This document shows, piece by piece, positions 53,582-62,642 of a stretch of DNA of 64,000 nt; position 1 is the stretch's first letter, and every line of letters starts with the position of its first letter. The DNA is taken from NCBI GenBank assembly GCA_026225415.1, contig JAMFSS010000009.1:256062-320061 (forward strand), read 5' to 3'. The notes beneath the pieces are model-generated. The model did no database searches, was not told where the DNA came from, and was given only the letters and a program-made list of their open reading frames with translations. Origin of the DNA: Alphaproteobacteria bacterium (GTDB lineage: Bacteria > Pseudomonadota > Alphaproteobacteria > UBA9219). The translations under genes and the position numbers were made by a program.

Positions 53582-55029
53582 TTATCGGTGAAAAGAAAGA
53601 GCTGTTAACTCCGCGGGAATATAACCTCATTCTGCACGCCGATTTTATGGGGTTTATCGAACGGGCTTTTTATGAACTCAATCCCGAAGCCAGATTTGCC
53701 CCATCACCGCATATCGAGCTGATCGCGTCGAAGCTGGAGGCCTGCCGGCAGGGAAAAATCAAGCGCCTGATCATTAATCTGCCGCCGCGCTCGCTCAAAT
53801 CGCATTGCGCCAGCATCGCCTTTCCGGCCTGGCTGCTCGGCCACAATCCCGCCGAGCAGATCATTTGCGTGAGTTATGGGCAGGAACTGTCTGACAAGCT
53901 GGCGCGCGATTGCAGGACCCTTGTGGGGTCGGCTTTTTTCAAGCGGGTATTTCCTGGCTTGGCGCTTTCCGCCGCCAAGCAATCGGTCGGCGAGTTCGTG
54001 ACTACGGCGCAAGGTTCCCGCCTTTCGACCTCGGTAGGGGGCACTCTGACGGGGCGCGGGGGTAATTACCTGATTATTGACGACCCCTTGAAGCCGGGCG
54101 ATGCCCTTTCTGAAACTCAGCGCACCGCCTGCAATGAATGGTTTGCCAATACGCTGCTGAGCCGCCTCAACAGCAAGGTTGATGGTTGCATTATCGTTAT
54201 CATGCAGCGGCTGCACCAGGACGACCTTGTCGGCTACCTCACGGAACAAGGCGGATGGGAAGTTCTATCTTTCCCGGCTATTGCAGAAGAAGACGAAACC
54301 TTCGTCATCGAAAACCCGTTCGGTCGGTATTTATTCCGGCGCAAGGCTGGCGAAGTTCTGCATCCTGCGCGCGAGCCACTCGAAATGCTGACCAAGCTTC
54401 GCGCATCGGTCGGGGAATATAACTTTTCTAGCCAATATCAGCAGGCGCCGGTGCCGATAGGCGGGGCTATGGTCAAGACTGGCTGGCTGCAATATTATTC
54501 TTCATCTGAAGGCCTCCAGAAATTCGACAGAATTATCCAAAGCTGGGATACCGCCAATAAGGCGAATGAACTTTGCGATTTCAGTGTGTGTACGACCTGG
54601 GGCGTGAAGAATGGCCATTATTATCTGCTCGACGTTTTTCGCGCCCGCGTTGAATATCCCGAACTCAGGCGGAAGGTGAAAGAGCTGTCGACGCGCTTCA
54701 ATCCCACGGCCATCCTGATCGAAGATAAGGCCTCTGGGACGCAACTTATCCAGGATCTTGGGAAAGCCGATGGGGTTGGGTTTATCAGCCCGTTTCAGCC
54801 GCCTGCCGGCATGGACAAGGTCATGCGACTACACGCCCAAACGACGGCTTTTGAAGCGGGGCGCGTGCTGTTGCCGTCGCAGGCGCCCTGGCTTGCAGAT
54901 TACGTTAAGGAATTAACGGGTTTCCCAGGCTCCAAATATGACGATCAGGTCGATTCAACAACGCAGGCGCTCGCCTATCTGGAGTCGGCACAGGTTACTC
55001 TTGATCTATGGAGCCGCCTTGCCAGATAG
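53578..55029 (+). CDS. Phage-type terminase large subunit
   Basis: The 483-residue protein has an ATPase domain with a divergent Walker A (INLPPRSLKSHCASIAFP) and Walker B (YLIIDDPLKPGD), and a C-terminal RNase-H-fold nuclease with Asp/Glu in SWDTANKANELCDFS, ILIEDKASGTQ and KYDDQVDSTTQALAYL. It packages phage DNA when a portal and capsid are present. None follow in this window, so it is either a remnant or works in a satellite-like element that borrows helper capsids. Confidence 0.94.
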   Translation: MIIGEKKELLTPREYNLILHADFMGFIERAFYELNPEARFAPSPHIELIASKLEACRQGKIKRLIINLPPRSLKSHCASIAFPAWLLGHNPAEQIICVSYGQELSDKLARDCRTLVGSAFFKRVFPGLALSAAKQSVGEFVTTAQGSRLSTSVGGTLTGRGGNYLIIDDPLKPGDALSETQRTACNEWFANTLLSRLNSKVDGCIIVIMQRLHQDDLVGYLTEQGGWEVLSFPAIAEEDETFVIENPFGRYLFRRKAGEVLHPAREPLEMLTKLRASVGEYNFSSQYQQAPVPIGGAMVKTGWLQYYSSSEGLQKFDRIIQSWDTANKANELCDFSVCTTWGVKNGHYYLLDVFRARVEYPELRRKVKELSTRFNPTAILIEDKASGTQLIQDLGKADGVGFISPFQPPAGMDKVMRLHAQTTAFEAGRVLLPSQAPWLADYVKELTGFPGSKYDDQVDSTTQALAYLESAQVTLDLWSRLAR

Positions 55030-55046
55030 GATATGGGTAATCCGGA

Positions 55047-55457
55047 TTAAGTTTTGAAGAGGTACAGCCCTTTGCGTTCTTTCATCCCGTTTTCGACAGC
55101 TCTGGCCTCGTCGGCAGAAACGCAAGGGATCGTCCGGTATTCGATTAGGGCGAGGTGATCAAGAATATATTGGCGCTTGCCTTCATTGTTGCGCGTTCCG
55201 CAGCCATGGGGACGAGGTAGCAATGAAGTCAGCCGTTGTGCGACATGACCGCCCATCCCAAACAAAATAAGTTCACCGCTGTCCCTGCGGCGAAATTCAT
55301 AGCAGCCAGCGCCGAAGGGCGCGATCAGGATGCCGTTTTGTCGCGGATCGGGGAAAGAGCGCCATTCAGACCAATTTGTCAAAGCCGATTTCCCTCCAAG
55401 CTCTCTATCAGCGCCGCGTTTGGAGAATCGGAATGGTATTGTTTGCCCTCCATCCAT
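55047..55457 (-). CDS. Small GIY-YIG-like protein
   Basis: The 136-residue protein has GCYEFRRRDSGELILFGMGG followed by HVAQRLTSLL and a Glu in ADEARAVENGM, a divergent GIY-YIG-like arrangement (GCYEF for GIY, ILFGMGG for YIG). Its first 26 codons overlap the upstream nuclease-like gene in another frame, and no ribosome site is seen before the ATG at 55457. The gene looks real from the conserved motif order, but the family call is tentative. Confidence 0.6.
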   Translation of the reverse strand: MDGGQTIPFRFSKRGADRELGGKSALTNWSEWRSFPDPRQNGILIAPFGAGCYEFRRRDSGELILFGMGGHVAQRLTSLLPRPHGCGTRNNEGKRQYILDHLALIEYRTIPCVSADEARAVENGMKERKGLYLFKT

Positions 55458-55795
55458 GACGCAGTGTTAAGCCAATTAGTTGTTTGGCGAACCTTCTCGA
55501 CCAGGCCATCATGCTCGACCAGATACCATGCCCCTTTCAGCGGGAAGGCGATCCAGATACCTTTGCCGATATATTTCTGGTCGATAGTCAGTCTCCCCTT
55601 AAGCTGAACCTTGAGTGTGTTCGCCCCTCCACTGTCGACCATCCGATAGGCCAAAAAATCAGCTCCCTCCCAATCGTCGGTCAGTTTAAGGCAGTTGAAG
55701 CCGTAATCGGCCAAAGCGGCAGCAACCTTGTGAAAATTAAAGACCTCTTTTTGCCGGGAATTGAGGTTGTTGTATTCGACTTTGGTGAAATGCAT
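55379..55795 (-). CDS. PD-(D/E)xK-like small protein
   Basis: From the ATG at 55795 the 138-residue protein has a possible restriction-endonuclease core: LADYGFNCLKLTDDWEGADF, in which the Asp precedes a strand, and LKVQLKGRLTI with a Q-x-K motif. The C-terminal part is rich in aromatic residues. It overlaps the downstream GIY-YIG-like gene by 79 bases in a different frame and is divergent from the XRE gene. It could be part of a small toxin or restriction module; the fold call rests on two motifs. Confidence 0.66.
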   Translation of the reverse strand: MHFTKVEYNNLNSRQKEVFNFHKVAAALADYGFNCLKLTDDWEGADFLAYRMVDSGGANTLKVQLKGRLTIDQKYIGKGIWIAFPLKGAWYLVEHDGLVEKVRQTTNWLNTASWMEGKQYHSDSPNAALIESLEGNRL

Positions 55796-55828
55796 GGCGC
55801 TATCCGTTTTGACCCCGCTCACTCATAT

Positions 55829-55902
55829 TTGTGAGACTTATAGGCTACATACATCCACGGGGGTGACCAGAAGGCAAGTCAATTGTGACTCATAGGCTGT
55901 AG
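55829..55902. promoter_or_regulatory. Direct-repeat operator candidate between divergent genes
   Basis: TTGTGAGACTTATAGGCTAC (from 55829) and ATTGTGACTCATAGGCTGTA (to 55902) are near-identical repeats 54 bases apart in the gap between the nuclease-like gene and the XRE gene. The position suits binding sites for the adjacent helix-turn-helix protein controlling both units. Confidence 0.45.
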
Positions 55903-55934
55903 ACCAATAAGCAACAAAATTATCTGCTGCCGCC

Positions 55935-56150
55935 ATGGATATTCAGCGGCAATTAGGGCTAAATGTGCGCAGGCTCCGCGAGAAATGCGGTTGGTCACAG
56001 GAAGAGCTTGCCGCTCAATCCCATTTGCACCGGACCTATATCAGTGGCGTAGAACGGGGCATCCGAAACCCTACAGTTGCGGTTCTTCAAGAAATCGCCG
56101 CCGCTCTTGATGTGCCTCCCGCCAAATTGCTGGAATCGGCTAAAAACTGA
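55935..56150 (+). CDS. XRE-family helix-turn-helix regulator
   Basis: The 71-residue protein is a single Cro/C1-type helix-turn-helix (LGLNVRRLREKCGWSQEELA, then SHLHRTYISGVERGIRNPTV) with a short tail. Small stand-alone members of this type act as controllers (C proteins) of restriction-modification or toxin genes. It is divergent from the nuclease-like pair and 240 bases upstream of gajA, and two repeats in its promoter are candidate binding sites. Confidence 0.94.
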   Translation: MDIQRQLGLNVRRLREKCGWSQEELAAQSHLHRTYISGVERGIRNPTVAVLQEIAAALDVPPAKLLESAKN

Positions 56151-56391
56151 CGCAGCATTAGCCAATTGCAAGCTCATTTGAGATGCTCTTGCTAAGCATC
56201 AGCAAACAAACACTCTAAATCGAAATGCTAACTTCAGCATGCGTGGAGATGTCATTGGGGCAACGAGTAAGATTGCCATTTCGGCATAATATGCAATGAA
56301 TAGTCCCATGGTATCGCAGTGCTACGCCATTTAAACATTAAAATCGTCCCCAAATTTTTGAGGTCGACCTAAGAACAAGGAACAATGGTCT

Positions 56392-58197
56392 ATGCAAATC
56401 TCCCGGGTCGTTATAAAGAATTTCCGTTCATTTGATCTGGTAGATGTTCCTGTTACGAAACTTGTGACATGTATTATCGGTGAAAATAATACTGGTAAGT
56501 CCAATTTCTTCCATGCCCTGCGCCTCTGTATTGATAACAATTTTCCGTCGAGCTACCGCGCGCTTATACGCGACGACTTTCATTCCGGAATCGACATTTC
56601 GCATCCATCCCAGGTACTTGTTGGTCTCGAGCTTAAGGGCTTCAAAGGCAAGCTTAATGAGGAGGCGCTTGTCCATGGATGGCAGGTCGCAGACGACCGC
56701 GCGCGCCTGTTCTATCGCTTTCGTCCAAAACAAAAAGTGCGCGAAGCACTAGGTTCCACCCGCGCCGCTGGCACTTTGAGTTTGGAAGACTATGCATGGG
56801 AAATCCTTGCAGGAGGTGACCCTTCCGTCGATCTCACCCAGATTGAATGGGATACAGAAGTCGGCTCGTCGATCCGATTTTCTGATTTACAAGCCTTTCT
56901 TGTCGTTCCGCTGCCAGCTCTGCGTGACGTAGAAAATGAGCTAAGGCAGCCACGGTTGTCGCCACTTGCAAAGCTAATCGAAGCGAGCGATATCGCGATT
57001 CCTGAACAGAAGCTGTTGGTCGATATCCTAACTGAAGCCAACGATAAGATCGCCGCCTCACCAACTGTAGGAGCAATCGCGACCGCAACGGACACTGCAT
57101 TCAAGAAGATCAGCGGTCCAGCCTTCAGCATGGACGTGTCACTTGGATTAGCTGATGCGTCTTTTCAGTCAATCGTTCGCTCTCTCCGTATTCTTATGAG
57201 TAATGCCGGGATGAAGCGTTTTGAGCCCGCGCGCAACGGCCTTGGCCTTAATAACATACTTTATATTTCGATCTTGATTGAGTATTTCCATAAGCGACTT
57301 GCCCAGCAGAAGTCTGCTGGGCAGCTCATATTGGTCGAGGAACCGGAGGCGCATCTTCATCCACAGCTCCAGTTGTCTTTGATCTCTGCGCTGAACGAGC
57401 TTCCATTCCAGACTTTACTAACAACCCATAGCACACACGTTACTTCTCAGGCGAGCTTGGCTTCCGTCATCGCACTGACGAATACAGGACGCGCGGCATC
57501 CGCTGCAGCTGCAATCAGCAGCAATGAGGAACTCACGGACGAAGAGATTAAGGATCTTGAACGCTATCTTGATGCCACCAAATCCAACCTCCTGTTTGCC
57601 CGGAAGGTTATGCTGGTAGAGGGACCAACAGAACTCTTCCTGATCCCGGCCATGGTCAAGGCTGCCCTTGGCATTGACTTAGAGAGGGAGGGGATTTCCA
57701 TCGTGGCAATTTATGGTGTCCACTTCAGATCCTACAGTAAGCTTTTCCGCGCGGGCTGCCTGCCTAAGAAGTGTGCAATTGTTGCCGATGCCGATCTAAC
57801 GCCCAGCGATGCCATCGACGATAGTGGAGAGCTGCCAGAAAAGCCCGAATTGAGTGAACTCGAAGGCCCTTTTGTTAAAGTCTTTCTGGGAGCGACAACC
57901 TTCGAGAGGGAGATTACCTCATCGGCGAATTTTGATTTCCTGGCTACGACTGCGACGGATCTGGGGGCGGTGCGCATAGCCGCAGCCCTCAGCGAGGCAT
58001 CGATCGCTGATATTCTGGGGGATCAAACTGAAGAACAGAAAGCGGCTGTTCTTACTGGTTTGAAAGATTCTGTTCTCTCTACCGCAAAGCGCTTCGGCAA
58101 AGCTCGGTTCGCTCAGGTAGCTGCACGTAACGTTACAGAAGGCTGTGAATTGCCCTCTTATATCGTTGATGCACTTGATTGGTTAAGAGCGCCATGA
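56392..58197 (+). CDS. gajA: Gabija GajA, OLD-family ATPase-nuclease
   Basis: The 601-residue protein has an ABC-type ATPase with Walker A GENNTGKS (30-37), signature-like NGLGLNN (282-288) and Walker B LILVEEPEAHLHP. A C-terminal TOPRIM nuclease follows, with Glu410 in LVEGPTELF and the DxD pair Asp466/Asp468 in IVADADLT. In Gabija, GajA cleaves DNA when nucleotides fall during infection. The length fits known GajA (about 580). The gene is coupled to the UvrD-like helicase by a 4-base overlap, the defining arrangement. Confidence 0.92.
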   Translation: MQISRVVIKNFRSFDLVDVPVTKLVTCIIGENNTGKSNFFHALRLCIDNNFPSSYRALIRDDFHSGIDISHPSQVLVGLELKGFKGKLNEEALVHGWQVADDRARLFYRFRPKQKVREALGSTRAAGTLSLEDYAWEILAGGDPSVDLTQIEWDTEVGSSIRFSDLQAFLVVPLPALRDVENELRQPRLSPLAKLIEASDIAIPEQKLLVDILTEANDKIAASPTVGAIATATDTAFKKISGPAFSMDVSLGLADASFQSIVRSLRILMSNAGMKRFEPARNGLGLNNILYISILIEYFHKRLAQQKSAGQLILVEEPEAHLHPQLQLSLISALNELPFQTLLTTHSTHVTSQASLASVIALTNTGRAASAAAAISSNEELTDEEIKDLERYLDATKSNLLFARKVMLVEGPTELFLIPAMVKAALGIDLEREGISIVAIYGVHFRSYSKLFRAGCLPKKCAIVADADLTPSDAIDDSGELPEKPELSELEGPFVKVFLGATTFEREITSSANFDFLATTATDLGAVRIAAALSEASIADILGDQTEEQKAAVLTGLKDSVLSTAKRFGKARFAQVAARNVTEGCELPSYIVDALDWLRAP

Positions 58198-59963
58198 GCC
58201 TCACGGCAGAGCAGAAAATTGCAGCGGACTGTCTTGATAATGTTCTTCTACACGCTTGCCCAGGAAGTGGAAAAACGCGCGTCATAACACATAAGCTTAT
58301 GGCATCTATTGACGATGTGCGTGGGACACCGCGGAAGATCGCCTGCATTACCTATACGAATGGCGCAGTTCATGAGATTGAAGATCGGGTCGCTAAATCT
58401 CTAATGCCCGATGACGACCAATATTTTGATGTGTCGACTATCCATTCTTTCTGTCTGAGCAATATTTTTCGCCCATTTGTATGGCGCATTCCCGGTTACG
58501 CGACCGGGTTTAAAATGCTCACGCGCGAAATGGATGAATTTGAGAATCTAGTCAAGGCTGCGTGCGCTACCATTGGTTATCTTGCTCCGAAACATCAGGA
58601 TTATGAGGATTTCTCGAGCATCAACCTTGATGTAAACGGAAATCTCATTGGCTCTGCACTCAGGAGTAATATCGTAGCTCGTGCCGCGAAGGCATTTTGG
58701 CGTTTGTGCCGTGATCAAGGTTATGTCGATTTTTGTATGCTGCTTTATTACTCTTACTGGCTCACAAAAAAGTACCCTGACATAGCTGATGGCATCGCTT
58801 CTCGCTATGCCTTAGTTTTGGTGGATGAATTTCAAGACACTACCGATTTGCAGGTTGAAATATTGTCTGAAATTGCTTCACGAAATCGTTCAAAATTCTT
58901 TTTGGTTGGCGATCCGCATCAATCAATTTATGGCTTTGCAGGTGCGCGCCCGGAACTCGCCGATGTATTTGCGGACCGTGTTAACGCTCGGCGTGATCTG
59001 TCGCTTTCTGGGAACTTTCGTTCAAGTATGTCTGTGATCGCAGATGCTGAACGCCTGTTCCGGCGTTCGCCGTCAATGTCTGCAGTCGGTGAAGCACGTA
59101 AATATATCGAACCCACCCAACATATCCATGTCAGCAATCCATTGGATGCACTCACGGATTATTTCCTTCCTGCCATTTCTAGTCTGGGCATACCTTTAGG
59201 AGAATGCGCAGTATTATCACCGACCTGGAATCCGCTCTTCCCGCTTTCCCGAGCGCTTCGCGATATGGGCATTAGTGTAGTTGGCCCAGGTGCAAGACCT
59301 TATAGGCGAGTGCGACTATTTGCTGGTCTTGCAGAGCAACTCTGTGGCTATCTAGTGGATCCCAGGCCCGACAGTCCCATATCGATCGAGCGTAGCTTAT
59401 TCCACCTTATTCACGAGCTGACGGGGCACCGTCGTTTTGGCATTTTCTCATATGCGGGTAGACTCGTAGTTATGCGGATGATTGAGATAGCTCGGCGTTT
59501 GGCAGAACCGGATCACGGCGCGTTGCGATGGCTTGATGAATGTTCGACCGCTATCGGTACTCTATTGGTGGAGGCCGATTATATTGCACCATCACATGCT
59601 TTATTGCTCTACACGTCCGTTCAGGAAATGAAGGGTGATATGCGACGAAACCGCTTCGATCCTACCAATTATACTCTTGAAGACATGGGCTTGTTTGCAA
59701 GTCCGCAGCAAGCTTTAAAGCTTGCTACATTGCATAATTCAAAAGGCAGAGAATTCGACGCTGTGGCGATGATTAAACTGCATGAGGGCACAATCCCATT
59801 TTATCTGTCCAGTACCAAGGAAGAATTTAATGCAGCTAGAAGATTGTTTTATGTGGGAACAACAAGAGCCAGGCGTTTGCTGATGTATATCACGGACTCA
59901 GCCGACAGTCGGAACAGGCCAACAAGATTTCTGGGAGCAGACGGTTTAGGGCTGGTAGCCTGA
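58194..59963 (+). CDS. gajB: Gabija GajB, UvrD/Rep-like helicase
   Basis: The 589-residue superfamily 1A helicase has a Q motif (LTAEQKIAADC), Walker A ACPGSGKTRVI, DEFQD box LVLVDEFQDTTDLQ, motif III LVGDPHQSIYGFAGA, motif V ATLHNSKGREFDAVAMI and motif VI YVGTTRARRLL. It starts at the ATG at 58194, overlapping the gajA stop. GajB is thought to sense or process DNA ends and activate GajA. It is longer than the first described GajB (about 494 residues), the extra length lying in the 2B-like region. Confidence 0.93.
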   Translation: MSLTAEQKIAADCLDNVLLHACPGSGKTRVITHKLMASIDDVRGTPRKIACITYTNGAVHEIEDRVAKSLMPDDDQYFDVSTIHSFCLSNIFRPFVWRIPGYATGFKMLTREMDEFENLVKAACATIGYLAPKHQDYEDFSSINLDVNGNLIGSALRSNIVARAAKAFWRLCRDQGYVDFCMLLYYSYWLTKKYPDIADGIASRYALVLVDEFQDTTDLQVEILSEIASRNRSKFFLVGDPHQSIYGFAGARPELADVFADRVNARRDLSLSGNFRSSMSVIADAERLFRRSPSMSAVGEARKYIEPTQHIHVSNPLDALTDYFLPAISSLGIPLGECAVLSPTWNPLFPLSRALRDMGISVVGPGARPYRRVRLFAGLAEQLCGYLVDPRPDSPISIERSLFHLIHELTGHRRFGIFSYAGRLVVMRMIEIARRLAEPDHGALRWLDECSTAIGTLLVEADYIAPSHALLLYTSVQEMKGDMRRNRFDPTNYTLEDMGLFASPQQALKLATLHNSKGREFDAVAMIKLHEGTIPFYLSSTKEEFNAARRLFYVGTTRARRLLMYITDSADSRNRPTRFLGADGLGLVA

Positions 59964-60041
59964 ATTGAGCAATTTGCTGAGACCCTGAAGGGTGAAAGCT
60001 TTCGGTTTATGATCTGACGTGATTGCCTGTAACTATTCCAT

Positions 60042-62639
60042 TTATTCATAATCGCTGGCTAAGCTGCCGTTGAACAAGCTTGTTGCGTCCTTTGTGCTTA
60101 CTATAGCCTTGCGAACGTCTTCGCGCGTCAAGTCTAAGACGCGCAACTTGGCTTTAACTTCGGCAATGGATTCAATTCGCCGATAGGCCTTTGCGTGCGT
60201 TTCTGCATATAGCGCTAGCCCCTGTAGCTTCGGCAATGCATCTGCAAGATGGAGTCCGTGAGGGTCAATAATATCAGCAACTATTTTCCCATCGCTCCTC
60301 TTCGCGAAAAAGATAAAATCTGGGCGGATAATTTTGTATTCGTCGCCATCAAGGTAAGCGATACCAAGCGAAGATTGGCCAGGTTGTTGCGGATTGCGAT
60401 ACCAGAAGCTGAAACCCTTACGTTTGGCTTCTATTTCAACAACACTCCTCTCCCAGTTGTTTAGTTCTGCTGGGTAGTCTCCATTCTCGTCGCACAAGAG
60501 GTGGTTCTTATAGGTTGGTAATTTTACTTCTTGGCCATTCTCACGAGCTTCGGTTGGCTCAAACTTGGCTTCTGGCTTGACTAAATCTACATCTTGCGGG
60601 TCAGTGCTCATCTCCACAATCTGTCGGTACGTTTCCCTTCGATCATCGGTCAATTTCTTGATTTTATCGCCATATTTAGTAAGCCAAGCCTTGGCGAGTT
60701 TATCGGCTTCGGCATCAAAATAGGCTTGTACCTCAGTGACTAAGCCCAGCGCAGCGATGGCCACCCGTGCTTCAACAATAGCTTCTTCAAATTCATCTGG
60801 CTGATCCGGTGCAGCCACCTTGTAAGCAAGATAGTCAGCATATGTGCGTGAAATATCTGGGCTGAATATACGCGACGCGCGACGATAGGCATCGTCGATG
60901 ACAGCCATATCAGCGGACTCCCAGAAATCGTCAAAGCTCTTGTTCTTACCTTTCAAGTCGGCAACTACAGTTTTGCCATCTACAGTCAATACCGCTTTGC
61001 GTTTGGCTTCTATTTTTGCCTTTTCGTTCCCTCTGAACTTATCCAATGCTTTGTGCATTTCTGCGTGAGCCAATTTCCCAGCACCCGAGAGGATGCTATC
61101 GGAGGCGAGTTCATGTGCAAGAGCCGTCAAACGCTTCGCAGGCTTAGCTCCATGCTGCGGTCGAGTTTGTGAAGGCAACGCCTCGAAGGTTTCCCAAACA
61201 GCCGCCGAAGCAGCAGGATTGGGTTTCATCTCGATGGGATTAACAAGGATGCGCCCACCGGAAGGAGGGAGCATGTCATCACCCGTCATCAAGGCTTTAA
61301 CAACGTCATCGACTGTCTTTTTATTGAACTTCGGCAATAAGCAATCTACTGCGTTTAATCGTTCATTGCCGGGAATACGGCGAGCCAACGGTGAACGCAC
61401 CATGCGACCTAACAATTGCGTGATATGAGTGCGGTCGGTAGCGGCGCGGAAAGACACCATGACCTCCGCACGCGGACAATCCCAACCCGTGCTTATGGCA
61501 TCTTTTGCAATAAGAACTCGAACCCAAACCGAATCTTCCACTCGTTCTGGGGAGATGTACTGTACATTATGGTTGCCGAATTTCTGCGTGGAATGGTCTC
61601 CCAGCACATGTGCTACGCTTCCGCTCGCCAGTTCTGGCCATTGCTGGTAGATGGTGTCAAGCGCACGACCGATATCGTCAGGGTCGGGTGTGTTGGGAAC
61701 TTGTAATACCATCAGCGGAATGACTGTATGTGAATCCTCCTGCTGCTTTGCATATTCAGCCCAAGCTTTAGTAGAGGCTTGCAGTTTGTCGGTTGCCCTG
61801 CGCACAAGCACAGTATCGAAGTTGCCCACGTCATCCGGTATGTCGAGTAGGATGGTGTCTTTGATAAGCCCAGACTCCTGAACCTTGGCAGAATCTACCA
61901 GAACATTTGGTAGGGATGTACGCTTAACAGCGACTTTCATTGCCTCGTTGAAACGCTCTACTGTGGCCGAGATGCCCCAGACCACCGGAATGCTCGGCAC
62001 ACCGCTTGCTCCGTTAATAAGTCTCTGGACAATAGTACCCTTGGCATTTTTTTCGGCAGTTGTCGGATTGCCCATCCCGCGATGAGCTTCATCCAAAACT
62101 AAGTACAGGGTTAAATCAGGGTCTTCGATGGTATTTTGAATGGTATCCCAAATCGTATATGCGCGGAGATCGGGGCGCATCTCAGGGAACGTCGCGATAG
62201 CTTTCGCTTCTATTTCTTCTTGATCGAACCCACGTACTAGCAAGCTGTTTTTGCCAAGCTTCTGTGTGTTAAGAAAATAGATCTTCTTTGCCTCAAATTT
62301 GGCGCGATTGAAGGTGTTTTCCACTGGAACCAAATCGGTGTGATTGATGCGATCGCTGGCTTCCATCAGACGGAACCTGGTTTGCTCATTCAGCGCCGGA
62401 TCATCGCTAAACCAAATCACTATCGCGCCGGGATCAGCGTCGAAATCAAACGCATCATCTCCATGAAAGAGCGCCTCGAAAACAGCAGCGGCCATAACCG
62501 TTTTACCTGCGCCGGTAACAGCGGTCAGCGAGAAGGAGCTTCTGTCTGTATCTGCGTGCCAATACCTCCGTGCCTTCTTGAGGTTAGCTAGGGCTTCACG
62601 TACGGCACCCGTCTGATAGTCTTTTAATGTAAATTTCAT
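60042..62639 (-). CDS. res: Type III restriction enzyme, Res subunit
   Basis: The 865-residue protein has a superfamily 2 helicase core: Walker A TAVTGAGKTVMAAAVFEAL, DEAH box YLVLDEAHRGMG, motif III VWGISATVERF and motif VI QLLGRMVRSP. A C-terminal PD-(D/E)xK nuclease segment (RPDFIFFAKRSDGKIVADII) follows. It translocates along DNA and cleaves when two inversely oriented unmethylated sites are met, in complex with Mod. It lies 3 bases downstream of mod on the same strand and is convergent with gajB. Confidence 0.94.
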   Translation of the reverse strand: MKFTLKDYQTGAVREALANLKKARRYWHADTDRSSFSLTAVTGAGKTVMAAAVFEALFHGDDAFDFDADPGAIVIWFSDDPALNEQTRFRLMEASDRINHTDLVPVENTFNRAKFEAKKIYFLNTQKLGKNSLLVRGFDQEEIEAKAIATFPEMRPDLRAYTIWDTIQNTIEDPDLTLYLVLDEAHRGMGNPTTAEKNAKGTIVQRLINGASGVPSIPVVWGISATVERFNEAMKVAVKRTSLPNVLVDSAKVQESGLIKDTILLDIPDDVGNFDTVLVRRATDKLQASTKAWAEYAKQQEDSHTVIPLMVLQVPNTPDPDDIGRALDTIYQQWPELASGSVAHVLGDHSTQKFGNHNVQYISPERVEDSVWVRVLIAKDAISTGWDCPRAEVMVSFRAATDRTHITQLLGRMVRSPLARRIPGNERLNAVDCLLPKFNKKTVDDVVKALMTGDDMLPPSGGRILVNPIEMKPNPAASAAVWETFEALPSQTRPQHGAKPAKRLTALAHELASDSILSGAGKLAHAEMHKALDKFRGNEKAKIEAKRKAVLTVDGKTVVADLKGKNKSFDDFWESADMAVIDDAYRRASRIFSPDISRTYADYLAYKVAAPDQPDEFEEAIVEARVAIAALGLVTEVQAYFDAEADKLAKAWLTKYGDKIKKLTDDRRETYRQIVEMSTDPQDVDLVKPEAKFEPTEARENGQEVKLPTYKNHLLCDENGDYPAELNNWERSVVEIEAKRKGFSFWYRNPQQPGQSSLGIAYLDGDEYKIIRPDFIFFAKRSDGKIVADIIDPHGLHLADALPKLQGLALYAETHAKAYRRIESIAEVKAKLRVLDLTREDVRKAIVSTKDATSLFNGSLASDYE

Positions 62640-62642
62640 CCG

